Below, piece after piece: positions 7,688 through 15,293 of a stretch of DNA of 64,000 bases. The notes beneath the pieces are model-generated. The model saw only the letters and a list, made by a program, of their open reading frames with translations. It was not told the origin of the DNA and made no database searches. How positions within the stretch are numbered: position 1 is the first letter of the stretch; the number at the start of each line of letters is the position of its first letter. The position numbers and the translations under genes are program-made. Origin of the DNA: Methylobacterium sp. C25 (GTDB taxonomy: Bacteria; Pseudomonadota; Alphaproteobacteria; Rhizobiales; Beijerinckiaceae); contig NZ_JAAUVI010000015.1 of assembly GCF_021352225.1 (NCBI RefSeq), positions 1-64,000 on the forward strand, read 5' to 3'.

Positions 7688-8791
7688 ATGGTCGATGCGC
7701 ATGACTTCTATCTTCGCTACAGCCCCGACGTCGAAACCGTCGCCGACGACGAGGCCGAGACGGCGAAGGGCCTGATGGAGACGATGCGGTCGGTCAGCGA
7801 GAAGACCCTGGCGGACGGTGGCCATGCGATCCGCAGCGTCCACGCCAAGAGCCACGGGTTCCTGGAGGGCGAGCTTCAGGTGGTCTCGGGGCTAGCGCCC
7901 ATGCTGGCCCAGGGCCTGTTTTCCAAGCCGGCGACCTATCCCGTGATTATGCGGCTCTCGACGATCCCCGGCGACATCCTCGACGACAGCGTCTCGACCC
8001 CCCGCGGCCTCGCCGTAAAGATCATCGGTGTCGAGGGCGAGCGACTGGAGGGGTCCGAAGGTGATGTCACCCAGGACCTCGTGTTGGTCAACGGACCCGC
8101 CTTCGGCGCGCCGACGCCGAAGGCCTTCCTCGCCACCCTGAAACTGCTCGCGGCCACGACCGACAAGGCAGAGGGTTTTAAGAAGGTCGTCTCGGGCGCC
8201 ATGCGCGGCCTGCAGGAAATCATCGTCGCGACCACCGGTGGGCCCAACGCCACCGTCGCCACGATGGGCGGCCAGCCCGAGACCAACATCCTCGGCGAGA
8301 CCTTCTACAGTCAGGTGCCCGTGCGCTTCGGCGACTACGTCGCCAAGCTTTGCGTCGCGCCGGTAGCGCCCGAACTGACAGCCTTGACCGACAAGCCCTT
8401 GGCGGAGAACGGAGGCCCAAACGCCATACGGGCGGCGGTCGTCGAGTTCTTCCGTGCGAATGGAGGGCTTTGGGAAGTCAGGGCGCAACTCTGCACCGGC
8501 CTCGACGATATGCCGGTCGAGAACGCCGCCACGGTCTGGCCCGAGAGCGAGAGTTCGTACCAGACCGTGGCGCGGATCCGGGTGAAGCCGCAGACGGCCT
8601 GGAGCGAGGCCCGATCGAGCGCGGTCGACGACGGCCTGTCGTTCAGCCCCTGGCACGGGCTAGCCGCGCATCGGCCCCTCGGCGGCATCATGCGCTCGCG
8701 CAAACAAGCCTACGAAATGGGCAAGCGTTTCCGCGCCGAGCGGAACGGTCATGCCATCGCGGAGCCGCGTGAGGCGGTCAACCTGCCGTAG
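7688..8791 (+). CDS. Catalase-family protein (small-subunit, catalase-core type)
   Basis: A 367-residue protein of the catalase superfamily, much shorter than classical 480-750-residue catalases. RSVHAKSHGFLEGELQV (around residues 49-65, His52) matches the distal-His segment of catalases, and YPVIMRLST plus DSVSTPRGLAVKI match the next core strands. Related small heme proteins act on peroxides or fatty-acid hydroperoxides, so a peroxidase or peroxygenase role is possible. No signal peptide. ATG 7688 follows AGGGAACGATC. The upstream open frame to 7256 overlaps the AraC gene and is not part of the protein. A GC hairpin lies 46 bp after the stop. Confidence 0.8.
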   Translation: MVDAHDFYLRYSPDVETVADDEAETAKGLMETMRSVSEKTLADGGHAIRSVHAKSHGFLEGELQVVSGLAPMLAQGLFSKPATYPVIMRLSTIPGDILDDSVSTPRGLAVKIIGVEGERLEGSEGDVTQDLVLVNGPAFGAPTPKAFLATLKLLAATTDKAEGFKKVVSGAMRGLQEIIVATTGGPNATVATMGGQPETNILGETFYSQVPVRFGDYVAKLCVAPVAPELTALTDKPLAENGGPNAIRAAVVEFFRANGGLWEVRAQLCTGLDDMPVENAATVWPESESSYQTVARIRVKPQTAWSEARSSAVDDGLSFSPWHGLAAHRPLGGIMRSRKQAYEMGKRFRAERNGHAIAEPREAVNLP

Positions 8792-8836
8792 CGTGCGATA
8801 GGGCGCGACGATCTCGGTACGAAATGAGGAACGGCG

Positions 8837-8861
8837 GGGCTGGCTCGGCAAGCGCCAGCCC
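8837..8861 (+). terminator. GC-rich hairpin downstream of the catalase-family gene
   Basis: GGGCTGGC and GCCAGCCC form a perfect 8-bp stem with a 9-nt loop. There is no U tract, so termination is uncertain; it may instead protect the mRNA 3' end. Confidence 0.4.
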
Positions 8862-9034
8862 GGCCAAGGGTCTTGTACTGATCGCCTTTGGGGTCACCGA
8901 ATTCTTCGGAAGCCCGCTCGGCATCGAAGCGTCGGATAGGGTTGGCCCGCGGATCTGACAGGCGCTCCCTGCCTGACCAGCTGCGACGGACCAATGTTCG
9001 GACTGCGGCCTGAACATTGAAGGACAATGCCGTC

Positions 9035-9811
9035 ATGCTTCTACATTTTGAGCGCCTCGGCACGGGCCGGCCGCTACTGATGGTCCATGGGCTGGGGTCC
9101 AATCTCCGAACCTGGGATCCGCTCTTGTCCGCATTTCGCGGCTCGCGCGAACTGATCTTGGTCGACCTGCCGGGACATGGCAGATCGGCCCCGCTCGCGG
9201 GTCGGCAGACGATGGAGGCCCATGCGGACGCCCTCGCCAGCTTCGTGCAGTCGCAAGGCCTGACGACAGCGGACCTTGTCGGCAGTTCGGTGGGGGGCCG
9301 GCTGGTGCTAGAGCTGGCGCGGCGGGGCATCGGTCGGCATTGCGTGGCGCTTGATCCCGGCGGTTTCTGGCGCGGGTGGGAGACACGCTGGTTTCACTGG
9401 ACGCTCGCGGCATCAATCCGCCTGGTGCGGTTGCTGCGCCCCCTCCATCCCGGCCTGTCGCGCCACGCCGTCACCCGCACGCTGCTGCTAGCCCAGCTGT
9501 CGGCCCGTCCGTGGGTACTGCCACCGCAGCTTGTTGCGGAGGAGTTGCAAAGCCTGGCAGCCACACCAGTGTTCGATGCGATGCTGCTTGGGCTGGCACG
9601 CGGGCCGTTGCAGCAGGGCTCGGCAGAGACCCCTGGCCGGGTCACCATAGGCTGGGGCCGCCAAGACCACCTGCTTTTGCCAAGCCAGGCTGCACGCGCC
9701 CGGATAGCTTTCCCGTCGGCCCAGCTGCACTGGTTCGAGCGCTGCGGCCACTTCCCGCATTGGGATCAGCCTGTCGAAACGGCGCGCGTGATCCTTGAAA
9801 CGGTTGGGTAG
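9035..9811 (+). CDS. Alpha/beta hydrolase
   Basis: A 258-residue cytoplasmic alpha/beta hydrolase. The oxyanion-hole motif HGLGSN is at residues 18-23, the nucleophile elbow GSSVGG has Ser85, the acid is likely the Asp in GWGRQD, and the catalytic His is in CGHFPHWDQP near the C-terminus. A helical cap rich in Arg and Leu lies at about 120-190. ATG 9035 follows AAGGA at ten bases; a TTG six codons upstream is less likely. It stands alone between intergenic stretches. The substrate cannot be deduced: esterases, lactonases and epoxide hydrolases share this pattern. Confidence 0.88.
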   Translation: MLLHFERLGTGRPLLMVHGLGSNLRTWDPLLSAFRGSRELILVDLPGHGRSAPLAGRQTMEAHADALASFVQSQGLTTADLVGSSVGGRLVLELARRGIGRHCVALDPGGFWRGWETRWFHWTLAASIRLVRLLRPLHPGLSRHAVTRTLLLAQLSARPWVLPPQLVAEELQSLAATPVFDAMLLGLARGPLQQGSAETPGRVTIGWGRQDHLLLPSQAARARIAFPSAQLHWFERCGHFPHWDQPVETARVILETVG

Positions 9812-10141
9812 AATGCACCTTGAAATAACTTGTCGCACACCTGAGCCCGCGGTCTTCCACGGGTCGGTCACGGAACGCCCGCATCAGGGCGAAGGGTCAG
9901 GGTCCGCGCTTCAACCCCAGCCGAAGTTGCGCGACGGCTGACAAGCGACCGCTTTGGAGAGGCGCAATCAGCGGTTTCGGCGTCTTGGTTGGGTCGAAAG
10001 CAGCCCGGCCATCATGGGTGCAAGCAGTCGGCGAGCGCTACCCGCGCGGTCGAGACGGCCTCTGCCAACCTCAGCTAGACCTACCTAGGCTTTGATGGAG
10101 CTCGCCGATCGATATCAAGTGCTTGATAGCTATGAGTTTTC
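9812..10141. other. No gene recognised (330 bp)
   Basis: No credible coding sequence. Around 9925-10010 there are short inverted segments and GGTCGAAAGCAG, a motif shared with other intergenic stretches of the window (for example near 6450), suggesting remains of a dispersed repeat. Confidence 0.35.
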
Positions 10142-10429
10142 ATGGCGACGCAGGCCGAATGGCAAGCGAAGGTCGATGAGATTGTCGCCGAGATTGGGCG
10201 ATCCCTGTTCGGCGACGGACCCCGCACGGAGGCTCAGCAGAGCGACGCTCTCACGACAGCGGAAGAGGCCATCGAGGAGTGGGAATCGTCCGAGAACGGA
10301 GACCTCTCGGCCATATCAAACCCGACGCCCCTCCAGCGACTGCTTGCTGAGCAGCATGAAATCGCCGAGCAGGTTCTAGATCTTCGAGACGGCGAGATCC
10401 GCGATAACGATGATGGATTGGACGGCTGA
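10142..10429 (+). CDS. Small acidic hypothetical protein
   Basis: A 95-residue acidic, mostly helical protein (ATG 10142) without recognised domains. It contains EEAIEEWESSENGDLSAI and LLAEQHEIAEQVLDLRDGEI, which could form a short coiled coil. It ends at TGA 10427-10429, but the same frame continues with coding-like sequence to 10624 and a strong hairpin follows at 10638. The annotated stop may therefore be a recent lesion in a longer gene of about 160 codons. No clear RBS. Confidence 0.5.
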   Translation: MATQAEWQAKVDEIVAEIGRSLFGDGPRTEAQQSDALTTAEEAIEEWESSENGDLSAISNPTPLQRLLAEQHEIAEQVLDLRDGEIRDNDDGLDG

Positions 10430-10624
10430 GGCTCCAATTTCACGCGGCTTCGTCGCGGTAAACGCTTCATTGACCACGTGTGCGCAATTGCTCGGATCGC
10501 CGGGCTCCAGAGCCGCGATGGGGCGTTCTCCAGGCACCTCCATCCGAAGGCGCCGTACATGCTGATCCTCAACCCACTGACTGGCGAGAACGTCGAGATT
10601 GTCGTGCCGCGTCCGCGGGTTTAA
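10430..10624 (+). pseudogene. In-frame continuation of the 10142 gene after an opal stop
   Basis: Directly after TGA 10427-10429 the same frame stays open for 64 codons to TAA 10622-10624. The composition is natural (RLRRGKRFIDHVCAIARI, then KAPYMLILNPLTGENVEIVV) with high third-position GC. Internal starts (GTG 10478, ATG 10559) lack an RBS. A 14-bp perfect hairpin begins 13 bases after this second stop, where a terminator would be expected. I infer either a gene split by a nonsense mutation or stop readthrough. Confidence 0.4.
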
Positions 10625-10637
10625 GGGCCGATGTGCT

Positions 10638-10683
10638 GACAGTCCGAGCGACCATGTGAGGGCGGGAGATCGCTCGGACTGTC
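10638..10683 (+). terminator. Perfect 14-bp inverted repeat, probable transcript end
   Basis: GACAGTCCGAGCGA (10638-10651) and TCGCTCGGACTGTC (10670-10683) are exact reverse complements with an 18-nt loop. No U tract follows. Its place right after the TAA at 10624 suggests a transcript end or RNA-stability element; a protein-binding palindrome is possible. Confidence 0.5.
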
Positions 10684-10771
10684 GCCGTCGGAACGGGCAT
10701 GAACAGACGGCACGTACTCCTAGGCACCGAATGTTTCCGGACTTCGTCCGAGCGAAAGCAGAGCGCTATAA

Positions 10772-10816
10772 GGCGGGCCGGGCATTCGTTATGGGGACGA
10801 CCGCACCCGACCCGCC
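10772..10816. repeat. GGCGGGCCGGG palindromic repeat, copy A
   Basis: GGCGGGCCGGG at the left end pairs with CCCGACCCGCC at the right end (one mismatch) around a 23-nt loop. Similar copies are at 11240 and 11326. Confidence 0.5.
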
Positions 10817-11239
10817 ATCATCCAAGCCAGGTCAGCTAAAAGCCGGATGATAATCGCAACTGTAGGTGTCGGACGTTGCCGAACCGTTGAAATCTCAGCC
10901 GGCGGGGTTCATCCGCAGTCCAACCGTGAATTCCCCGACGATCTCGGGACCGCAGATCCGAACGCGAATGCAGCCTCGGACCTTTCGGTTTGGAGAAAGC
11001 TCGATGCGTGAGGTCTTGGAAAGACGCTGGAGAGGCTCATTCGCACCGCGATGTAGACATCCGGAAGATCTCGGCAGCGCGCCGAATGCGTGTCCGCTTT
11101 GATGACCGCCAGCGCTTCCCTTTGAAAGTCCTCAGTCAACGCCGCCCTCCTCGGTCCGAAGCCCCAAGCTGCTGAGAGACCCTCGGTTCCAAAAGCGAGA
11201 CGAACACATGGTTGCGAGCGGGCCATGCCAAGTGCTCGA

Positions 11240-11278
11240 GCGGGCCGGACAGCGTTCGCGCTACCGCCCGACCCGCCG
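11240..11278. repeat. GCGGGCCGGACAGC palindromic repeat, copy B
   Basis: Shares the 14-base left end GCGGGCCGGACAGC and the right end CCGACCCGCCGTC with copy C at 11326. The two arms can pair. Confidence 0.5.
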
Positions 11279-11325
11279 TCACCCTGCGGGCCCTAAGGCT
11301 CCCGCTGGGCAACTCGTCAATCAAA

Positions 11326-11370
11326 GCGGGCCGGACAGCCAACTTTCGGGAAAACCATCCGACCCGCCGT
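11326..11370. repeat. GCGGGCCGGACAGC palindromic repeat, copy C
   Basis: Same ends as copy B about 86 bp away, with an unrelated middle. This spacing suggests a duplicated hairpin element with a variable loop. Confidence 0.5.
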
Positions 11371-11687
11371 CGCTGACCTCGTGAGGCGAGCCTGCGACGC
11401 ACGAAGGGTACAATATCGGACAATAGAGTCTAGGCGGCTGCGAGCGATCAAAGTCGCCAAAGACTGATTTCGCTAACACCGATCTGTTCCGAACATTTCG
11501 AGAGATTGATACAGTTGTGGACACGGGTCGCCCGGTGATCCGGAATGACTATCCGCTTACGTCAGGCGGAGAGACGTCGGAGGAGATCAGAATAGCGCCC
11601 TGGGCGCCCGCGCGCGGCAGTTCGATTGAACCCGATCCGATCTCGCGAGTCTTCCCTGTGATCAGCCCCCTTGATCGTGATCCCTTG

Positions 11688-11719
11688 CCCGCCCCGGCTT
11701 GCCGCGGCGGGTTTTTCTT
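11688..11719 (+). terminator. Rho-independent terminator
   Basis: CCCGCC and GGCGGG form the stem (12-nt loop), followed by TTTTTCTTT on the plus strand. No recognised gene lies directly upstream. Confidence 0.75.
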
Positions 11720-11886
11720 TCGCGCCATCTCGTACGGAGATCTGGTCTCGCGTCCGAGTAACTCGCCAGCGATAGCCGGCTGCCCCAAAACGGCGTATGC
11801 AATTCGCAATCGCGGACACTGACTCAGGCCGGTCCGCGAGTGAGAGCCGCTTGCTCCCGCCTCCCTTTTCACATGGAGGCCGGCGC

Positions 11887-12153
11887 GTGCCGCGTTTCTT
11901 TTTCAACGTTCAGGACGGCAGGAATATTGTCGATCACAAGGGCGTCGAGCTTCCTGATTGGACAACGGCTCGGCTGCAGGCGATCTCGATCGTTGGACGC
12001 ATTTTGGCCGAGAATCCTGAACGCATCGCCGTCGATGAAGACTGGGTGATGGAGGTCTCGGAGGACACGGGGCTGGTGCTGTTCCGCTTGGATTTTCACG
12101 TTGCCGCTTCACCGGTCGTGCGAAATGACCAGCTCAAAGAGGAAAGGCGGTGA
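11887..12153 (+). CDS. DUF6894-family small protein (copy 2)
   Basis: An 88-residue protein with the same architecture as the copies at 1896 and 32535: PRFFFNVQDG start, G-V-E-L-P-D-W, a central helix (TARLQAISIVGRILAEN), and the C-terminal strand block WVMEVSEDTGLVLFRLDFHV followed by A-x-S-P. GTG 11887 is preceded by GGAGG at eight bases. The in-frame ATG at 11797 would add a non-conserved stretch and is rejected. It is monocistronic. Cytoplasmic; function unknown. Confidence 0.8.
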   Translation: MPRFFFNVQDGRNIVDHKGVELPDWTTARLQAISIVGRILAENPERIAVDEDWVMEVSEDTGLVLFRLDFHVAASPVVRNDQLKEERR

Positions 12154-12269
12154 GCGACTGTACGATGGCAGCGCTCTGATGCATCAGGTTCGAGCGCTCC
12201 ATCGCCAAGTGCCCTAAGTCTGCCAGGCTTGCCGAGACTGATTCCTTTTAGCGCTGAACATCCGGCGGT

Positions 12270-12370
12270 GCGCCCGGTTCACCGGGTCTGAGGCGCTTAC
12301 CTCCTTGCCGAGCAGCCTCGGCTTCAAGGCTCGCCAATCCTCCTGGGGTTATGGCGGGCTTTGTTGCGAC
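12270..12370 (+). repeat. Structured intergenic repeat module, copy 1
   Basis: Order of elements: a GCGCC...GGCGC hairpin with GGTTCA in the loop, a CTTGCC segment, AGCAGCCTCGGCTTCA, and a GGCGGGCTTTGTTG tail. The same order recurs at 12502 and 12935. Confidence 0.55.
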
Positions 12371-12501
12371 GGGCGAACCCCTCCGCATCGACGGCGTTGC
12401 TGCCGTCTGGGTGTCTTGTGAGCCCCACATCGCCCGGCTTCAAGGTCCGTCCCGTTGGCTCACGTGGGCGGACCTTGTCGGTTCTGAGCCGGCGCGCTTA
12501 T

Positions 12502-12600
12502 CCCCGGTTCACCATTCCTGGGGCTCTCTCCCTTGCCTAGCAGCCTCGGCTTCAGAGCCCGCACCGGCCACCTGGCGTTTCACGGTTCGGGTTTTGTTGC
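12502..12600 (+). repeat. Structured intergenic repeat module, copy 2
   Basis: CCCC-GGTTCACC...GGGG hairpin, CTCTCTCCCTTGCC, then AGCAGCCTCGGCTTCAGAGC (a GGCT/AGCC hairpin), and a TTCGGGTTTTGTTGC tail. It lies upstream of the small gene at 12704. Confidence 0.55.
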
Positions 12601-12703
12601 ATCCGAACAAACGCGCTCCGGCTCGGTTCAATAGGAGTCGGCACGCCGTTTGCTGCACTCCTCTCGGAGGAAGCGCCGCGCAACGCCAGGGAGTGACCCT
12701 CGC

Positions 12704-12922
12704 ATGATCGGCCTCTATTTCGTCACGTGCCTCGCTGCCAATCCGGCCCACTGCGTCACGCGCACGCATTATTTCGACGAAGCCGTAGAGACGCCTATTC
12801 AGTGTCTGAAGCTCGCGCAGCCCGCCATGGCGGGGTGGCAGAACGACCATGAGCATGAGCGTTGGCGGATCGAGCGCTTCCGGTGTGGAAGCCCACCTCG
12901 AGATCCTGGCTCGGTGATCTGA
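12704..12922 (+). CDS. Small Cys/Trp-containing hypothetical protein
   Basis: A 72-residue protein starting at ATG 12704. The arrangement FVTCLAANPAHCVTR, then a short F-x-E segment, TPIQCLKLAQPAMAGW and ERWRIERFRC is typical of a widespread rhizobial orphan family with conserved Cys, Pro-x-x-x-x-W and W-R-x-x-R-x-x-C positions. There is no true signal peptide. The three or four Cys could form disulfides or bind a metal. It is flanked by the structured repeats at 12502 and 12935 and followed by a terminator at 13105. Function unknown. Confidence 0.7.
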   Translation: MIGLYFVTCLAANPAHCVTRTHYFDEAVETPIQCLKLAQPAMAGWQNDHEHERWRIERFRCGSPPRDPGSVI

Positions 12923-12934
12923 ACATTACCCAGC

Positions 12935-13030
12935 GTGCCCGGTTCAACGGACCTGGGCACCTTCTCCCGATTGGATAGCCCGGCTTCAGAGCCCGTCTTG
13001 GTGCGCAACCCGTGGCGGGCTTTGTTGTGA
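12935..13030 (+). repeat. Structured intergenic repeat module, copy 3
   Basis: GTGCCC...GGGCAC hairpin with GGTTCA in the loop, CTTCTCCC, the AGCCCGGCTTCAGAGCCCG hairpin, then GGCGGGCTTTGTTG. It begins 12 bases after the stop of the 12704 gene, so it may form the 3' end of that transcript. Confidence 0.55.
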
Positions 13031-13077
13031 CCCGATCACTACATCCTTTGCCGCTGCGGCAAGCTACACAGCGCGCG

Positions 13078-13097
13078 TGCATTGGACCCCCAATGCA
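13078..13097 (+). other. Perfect 8-bp hairpin before a terminator
   Basis: TGCATTGG and CCAATGCA flank a 4-nt loop (ACCC). Together with the terminator eight bases further on it resembles the 3' end of a small RNA. Confidence 0.45.
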
Positions 13098-13104
13098 ACC
13101 CCTT

Positions 13105-13136
13105 GCCCGCCCAGCAGCGCTGGTGCGGGCTTTTTC
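13105..13136 (+). terminator. Rho-independent terminator
   Basis: GCCCGC...GCGGGC stem, inner CCAGCA/TGGT pairing, then TTTTTCG. It closes the 12704 transcript or a small RNA containing repeat copy 3, and insulates the receiver gene at 13224. Confidence 0.8.
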
Positions 13137-13223
13137 GTACCGGCGCGACTACTTCGACCCGGGAACAATCCAGTTTGCTTCGACGCTTCCTGATCCGTGG
13201 GGATGAGCGTCGTAGGATAGCAA

Positions 13224-13634
13224 GTGCGCGAACTCGCTGAGGACCACCGTCCGTACGCCCTGGTTACGGATGACGACATGCTCATTCGTATGGACGCTGC
13301 CGACATCCTCGAAGCTGCTGGATTCCGGACCTATGAGGCTAGCGATGTCGATGAAGCGCTGAAGATCCTTTGCGAGCATCACGCTTCCATCGTCTTGCTC
13401 TTCACAGATGTTGAAATGCCGGGGCCGATGAACGGCTTTGGCCTTGCCCGCGCGGTGGCCGAGCAGTGGCCGCACATCGGCATCCTCATCGCATCTGGAC
13501 GGTATAAGCCGGGCCCAGACGACCTGCCCGGAGGCGCGCATTTCGTCGGCAAGCCGTTCAGTGCAGACGTTGTGCATGATCGACTGAGGGAGTTGCTACC
13601 CGACGGCATGCAGCCAGAGCCACTGAAAAGATGA
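13224..13634 (+). CDS. Single-domain response regulator (receiver)
   Basis: A 136-residue CheY-like receiver without output domain. The acidic pocket is TDDD at 15-18, the phosphoacceptor is Asp62 in FTDVEMPG, and the conserved Lys is Lys110 in FVGKPF. Stand-alone receivers of this type are often partners of HWE/HisKA2 kinases in Methylobacterium and relatives; the LOV-HWE kinase at 30738 is one possible partner (inference). GTG 13224 follows AGGA at seven bases. No kinase gene is adjacent. Confidence 0.88.
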   Translation: MRELAEDHRPYALVTDDDMLIRMDAADILEAAGFRTYEASDVDEALKILCEHHASIVLLFTDVEMPGPMNGFGLARAVAEQWPHIGILIASGRYKPGPDDLPGGAHFVGKPFSADVVHDRLRELLPDGMQPEPLKR

Positions 13635-13714
13635 AGCGCTTCCAATCGACTACGGACGATGCGGCGGAACCTCACGATGGCAAAGTCGTTGCCGCTCGCA
13701 GCAAGGAGTTCGTC

Positions 13715-13801
13715 ATGCTCACCGGCGGTCTGTTATGGCTCATCGGGATTCCGATCCCCGTCATCCTCCTCCTCTGGTTCTTCTTCCTGCGCGGTCGCTA
13801 G
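13715..13801 (+). CDS. Tiny single-pass membrane protein
   Basis: A 28-residue peptide starting at ATG 13715 behind AAGGAG (six-base spacing). It is almost wholly hydrophobic: GGLLWLIGIPIPVILLLWFF, then FLRGR at the end, giving one transmembrane helix with a positively charged tail, so probably N-out. Peptides with the L-W-L-I/L-G-I/V-P-I-P-x-I-L-L-L pattern recur in rhizobial genomes. Function unknown. Confidence 0.6.
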   Translation: MLTGGLLWLIGIPIPVILLLWFFFLRGR

Positions 13802-13817
13802 GCTCAGCGAACGCGTT

Positions 13818-14027
13818 ATGTCGATAGACTGCGAAATCTGGCTCGATGAGAAGACGGAGGTCGGTCGCTGGACCTTCGACCGATTGCCGCGAGCCGGTGA
13901 CACGATTTCTCTTCCCAGCGACGATGGTCAGGCCTACCGGCACTTCCGCGTGGATAGCGTCACGCATCGCGCGACCGGCGAGACTTTGAGCGCTGCGACC
14001 TACTTGTTCGTGTCCAAGGACGGCTGA
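13818..14027 (+). CDS. Small hypothetical protein
   Basis: A 69-residue soluble protein starting at ATG 13818, 16 bp after the tiny membrane protein. The mixed beta-like sequence (WLDEKTEVGRWTFDRLPRAG, then YRHFRVDSVTHRATG and SAATYLFV) suggests a compact small-barrel fold in which the R-L-P-R-A-G-D turn is followed by a solvent-exposed strand. Orphan proteins with D-x-L-P-R-x-G-D-x-V/I are common in alphaproteobacteria. No function assigned. Confidence 0.6.
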   Translation: MSIDCEIWLDEKTEVGRWTFDRLPRAGDTISLPSDDGQAYRHFRVDSVTHRATGETLSAATYLFVSKDG

Positions 14028-14136
14028 GGGAGCGGCATTTTCTCTGCGACGCAGTCGGCTGGACGAAAATTGCTGATCGATTTAGCTCAGGCCAGTGAGC
14101 CACCATCGACAGGCTGTCGGCGTGAGAGCCAATCCT

Positions 14137-14355
14137 ATGCTGACCTACCGACTCCGCGCAGCCTTGCGCGATCGAAACGGAGAGCTGGGCACTCCTGCAA
14201 TCGACGATGTCTTCGAAGCTGCTGATCGCAAGACGGCTATTGAGCAGGCGCGCGAACGGACGCGTGTGCTCGATAACGAAGCAGTCAATGCATTTTGGCT
14301 CACGGATGCCGAGAACAACACGATCTGGTCGCTTCGTATGGCAGACCGTGCTTGA
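14137..14355 (+). CDS. Small hypothetical protein
   Basis: A 72-residue protein. ATG 14137 is preferred over GTG 14095 because the extra 14 residues are not protein-like. It contains a strand (MLTYRLRAALRD), a helix (DRKTAIEQARERTRVL) and a closing strand (NAFWLTDAENNTIWSLRM). The pattern is that of short orphans that pair a strand with a helix beginning A-x-x-x-A-I-x-x-A. Function unknown. Confidence 0.6.
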   Translation: MLTYRLRAALRDRNGELGTPAIDDVFEAADRKTAIEQARERTRVLDNEAVNAFWLTDAENNTIWSLRMADRA

Positions 14356-14403
14356 TGATGGTCTCGTTAACCAGAATTTTGCGGCGCCGTGACAAGAGAC
14401 GGT

Positions 14404-14664
14404 ATGACCCAGAGCGTCTCTCCATTGGCTTGTGATGTCCAGATCGCGGCGACCTGGGTCGAGATGTCGGTCGATCTAGCTCATCGCAGTTATCGCGACG
14501 CCCTCAAGCGATGCCCCGCTTGCCATGGTGCGGTAATCACTTCTGGCACGTACATTGGCAATCGAAGGGTTGGGCTACAGCATCGCCGAGCTCACAGCGC
14601 ATGTCCCCATTCGGCTTACTATGTCCCAGGCGAGACACGCTTACATCCAGAGGCGCTGATGTGA
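14404..14664 (+). CDS. Small zinc-ribbon-like protein
   Basis: An 86-residue protein. The N-terminal third is plain. The rest has CPACHGAVITSGTYIG, HRRAHSACPHS and YYVPGETRLHPEAL. The CxxCH pair with a later H-x3-H-x3-C-x-x-H cluster could bind one zinc ion. ATG 14404 is used; GTG 14389 is also possible. Similar small Cys/His proteins are typical orphans in Methylobacterium. It could bind nucleic acid, but nothing shows this directly. Confidence 0.6.
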   Translation: MTQSVSPLACDVQIAATWVEMSVDLAHRSYRDALKRCPACHGAVITSGTYIGNRRVGLQHRRAHSACPHSAYYVPGETRLHPEALM

Positions 14665-14832
14665 CGGCGAAGAAGCATCGCAAGATGCGAAAGGCGTCTG
14701 CAAACGAACCCTCTCGTTGGCTTTGCTTATGTTCGTCGCTTTAGCTCAAGTGTCGAAGTTCCAGGCCGATAAGCTTTCGACCTGAACCGAACTCGCCCGT
14801 GGACGTTTCGCCTCCTCAATCGGAAACGCGCC

Positions 14833-15045
14833 ATGTCGACGACCCAGATCAAATGCAAATGCGGAGCGCTCTATCAGCGGGTGGAGGATGAGCAACCGCT
14901 TGAGGAGAAGGGCAGCTTTGAATGTGGGCTCTGCGGAAAGGAGATTGAGCGTTGGAGTTCGACGCACTGGCCGAGTTTTGTATTGATCGAGAAGCCGGGT
15001 GCCTCACCATCGGCCCGCAAATCCGGCCGTACGCAGACTTCTTAG
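14833..15045 (+). CDS. Small double-CxxC (zinc-ribbon-like) protein
   Basis: A 70-residue protein starting at ATG 14833. The residues CKCG near position 9 and CGLCG near 31 form a four-Cys knuckle pair typical of rubredoxin-like or zinc-ribbon folds. They are followed by W-S-S-T-H-W-P and a basic, Ser-rich tail. Many phage and alphaproteobacterial small proteins share this shape. Function unknown. Confidence 0.6.
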   Translation: MSTTQIKCKCGALYQRVEDEQPLEEKGSFECGLCGKEIERWSSTHWPSFVLIEKPGASPSARKSGRTQTS

Positions 15046-15079
15046 CTGTTTGCTTCCGCCGCGCGCTGTCGCTCCCTAA

Positions 15080-15289
15080 ATGCTGAGGATGAAAGACCTT
15101 CAACCGCCTCAGTGCCAGGCCATTCTCACGAAGAAGCAGGCCGCCGTCGTTCGTCACGGGATCAAGATCACGCCTGCGAAGGTGATCAAGACCCGCTGCA
15201 CGCAGTACGCCCGCGACCACGGGCTCTGCAACGTCCACGCCAAGATGCAGCGTGAGGGAAAGCTGATCGAGCGCCTCCCAGACGAATAA
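15080..15289 (+). CDS. Small Cys/His protein
   Basis: A 69-residue basic protein. PPQCQAIL near the N-terminus and KTRCTQYARDHGLCNVHAK near the C-terminus give three Cys and a His (C-x...-R-C-x9-C-x2-H), the pattern of small treble-clef or zinc-knuckle orphans, possibly nucleic-acid binding. ATG 15080 is used; ATG 15089 also lies in frame. It ends five bases before the convergent gene at 15294. Confidence 0.55.
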   Translation: MLRMKDLQPPQCQAILTKKQAAVVRHGIKITPAKVIKTRCTQYARDHGLCNVHAKMQREGKLIERLPDE

Positions 15290-15293
15290 CTCG

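Larger units (their letters stand above)
10684..11886. other. Gene-poor stretch (1.2 kb) with GC palindromes and one terminator
   Basis: I find no convincing coding sequence on either strand. The stretch carries three copies of a GCGGGCCGG...CGACCCGCC palindromic repeat (10772, 11240, 11326) and a strong plus-strand terminator at 11688-11719. Something transcribed rightward must end there; a short RNA starting around 11500 is possible, but no promoter stands out. Confidence 0.4.

Noticed and set aside
11517..11822. Plus-strand open frame of 101 codons
   Set aside because: It runs through a strong terminator at 11688-11719 and has no RBS.
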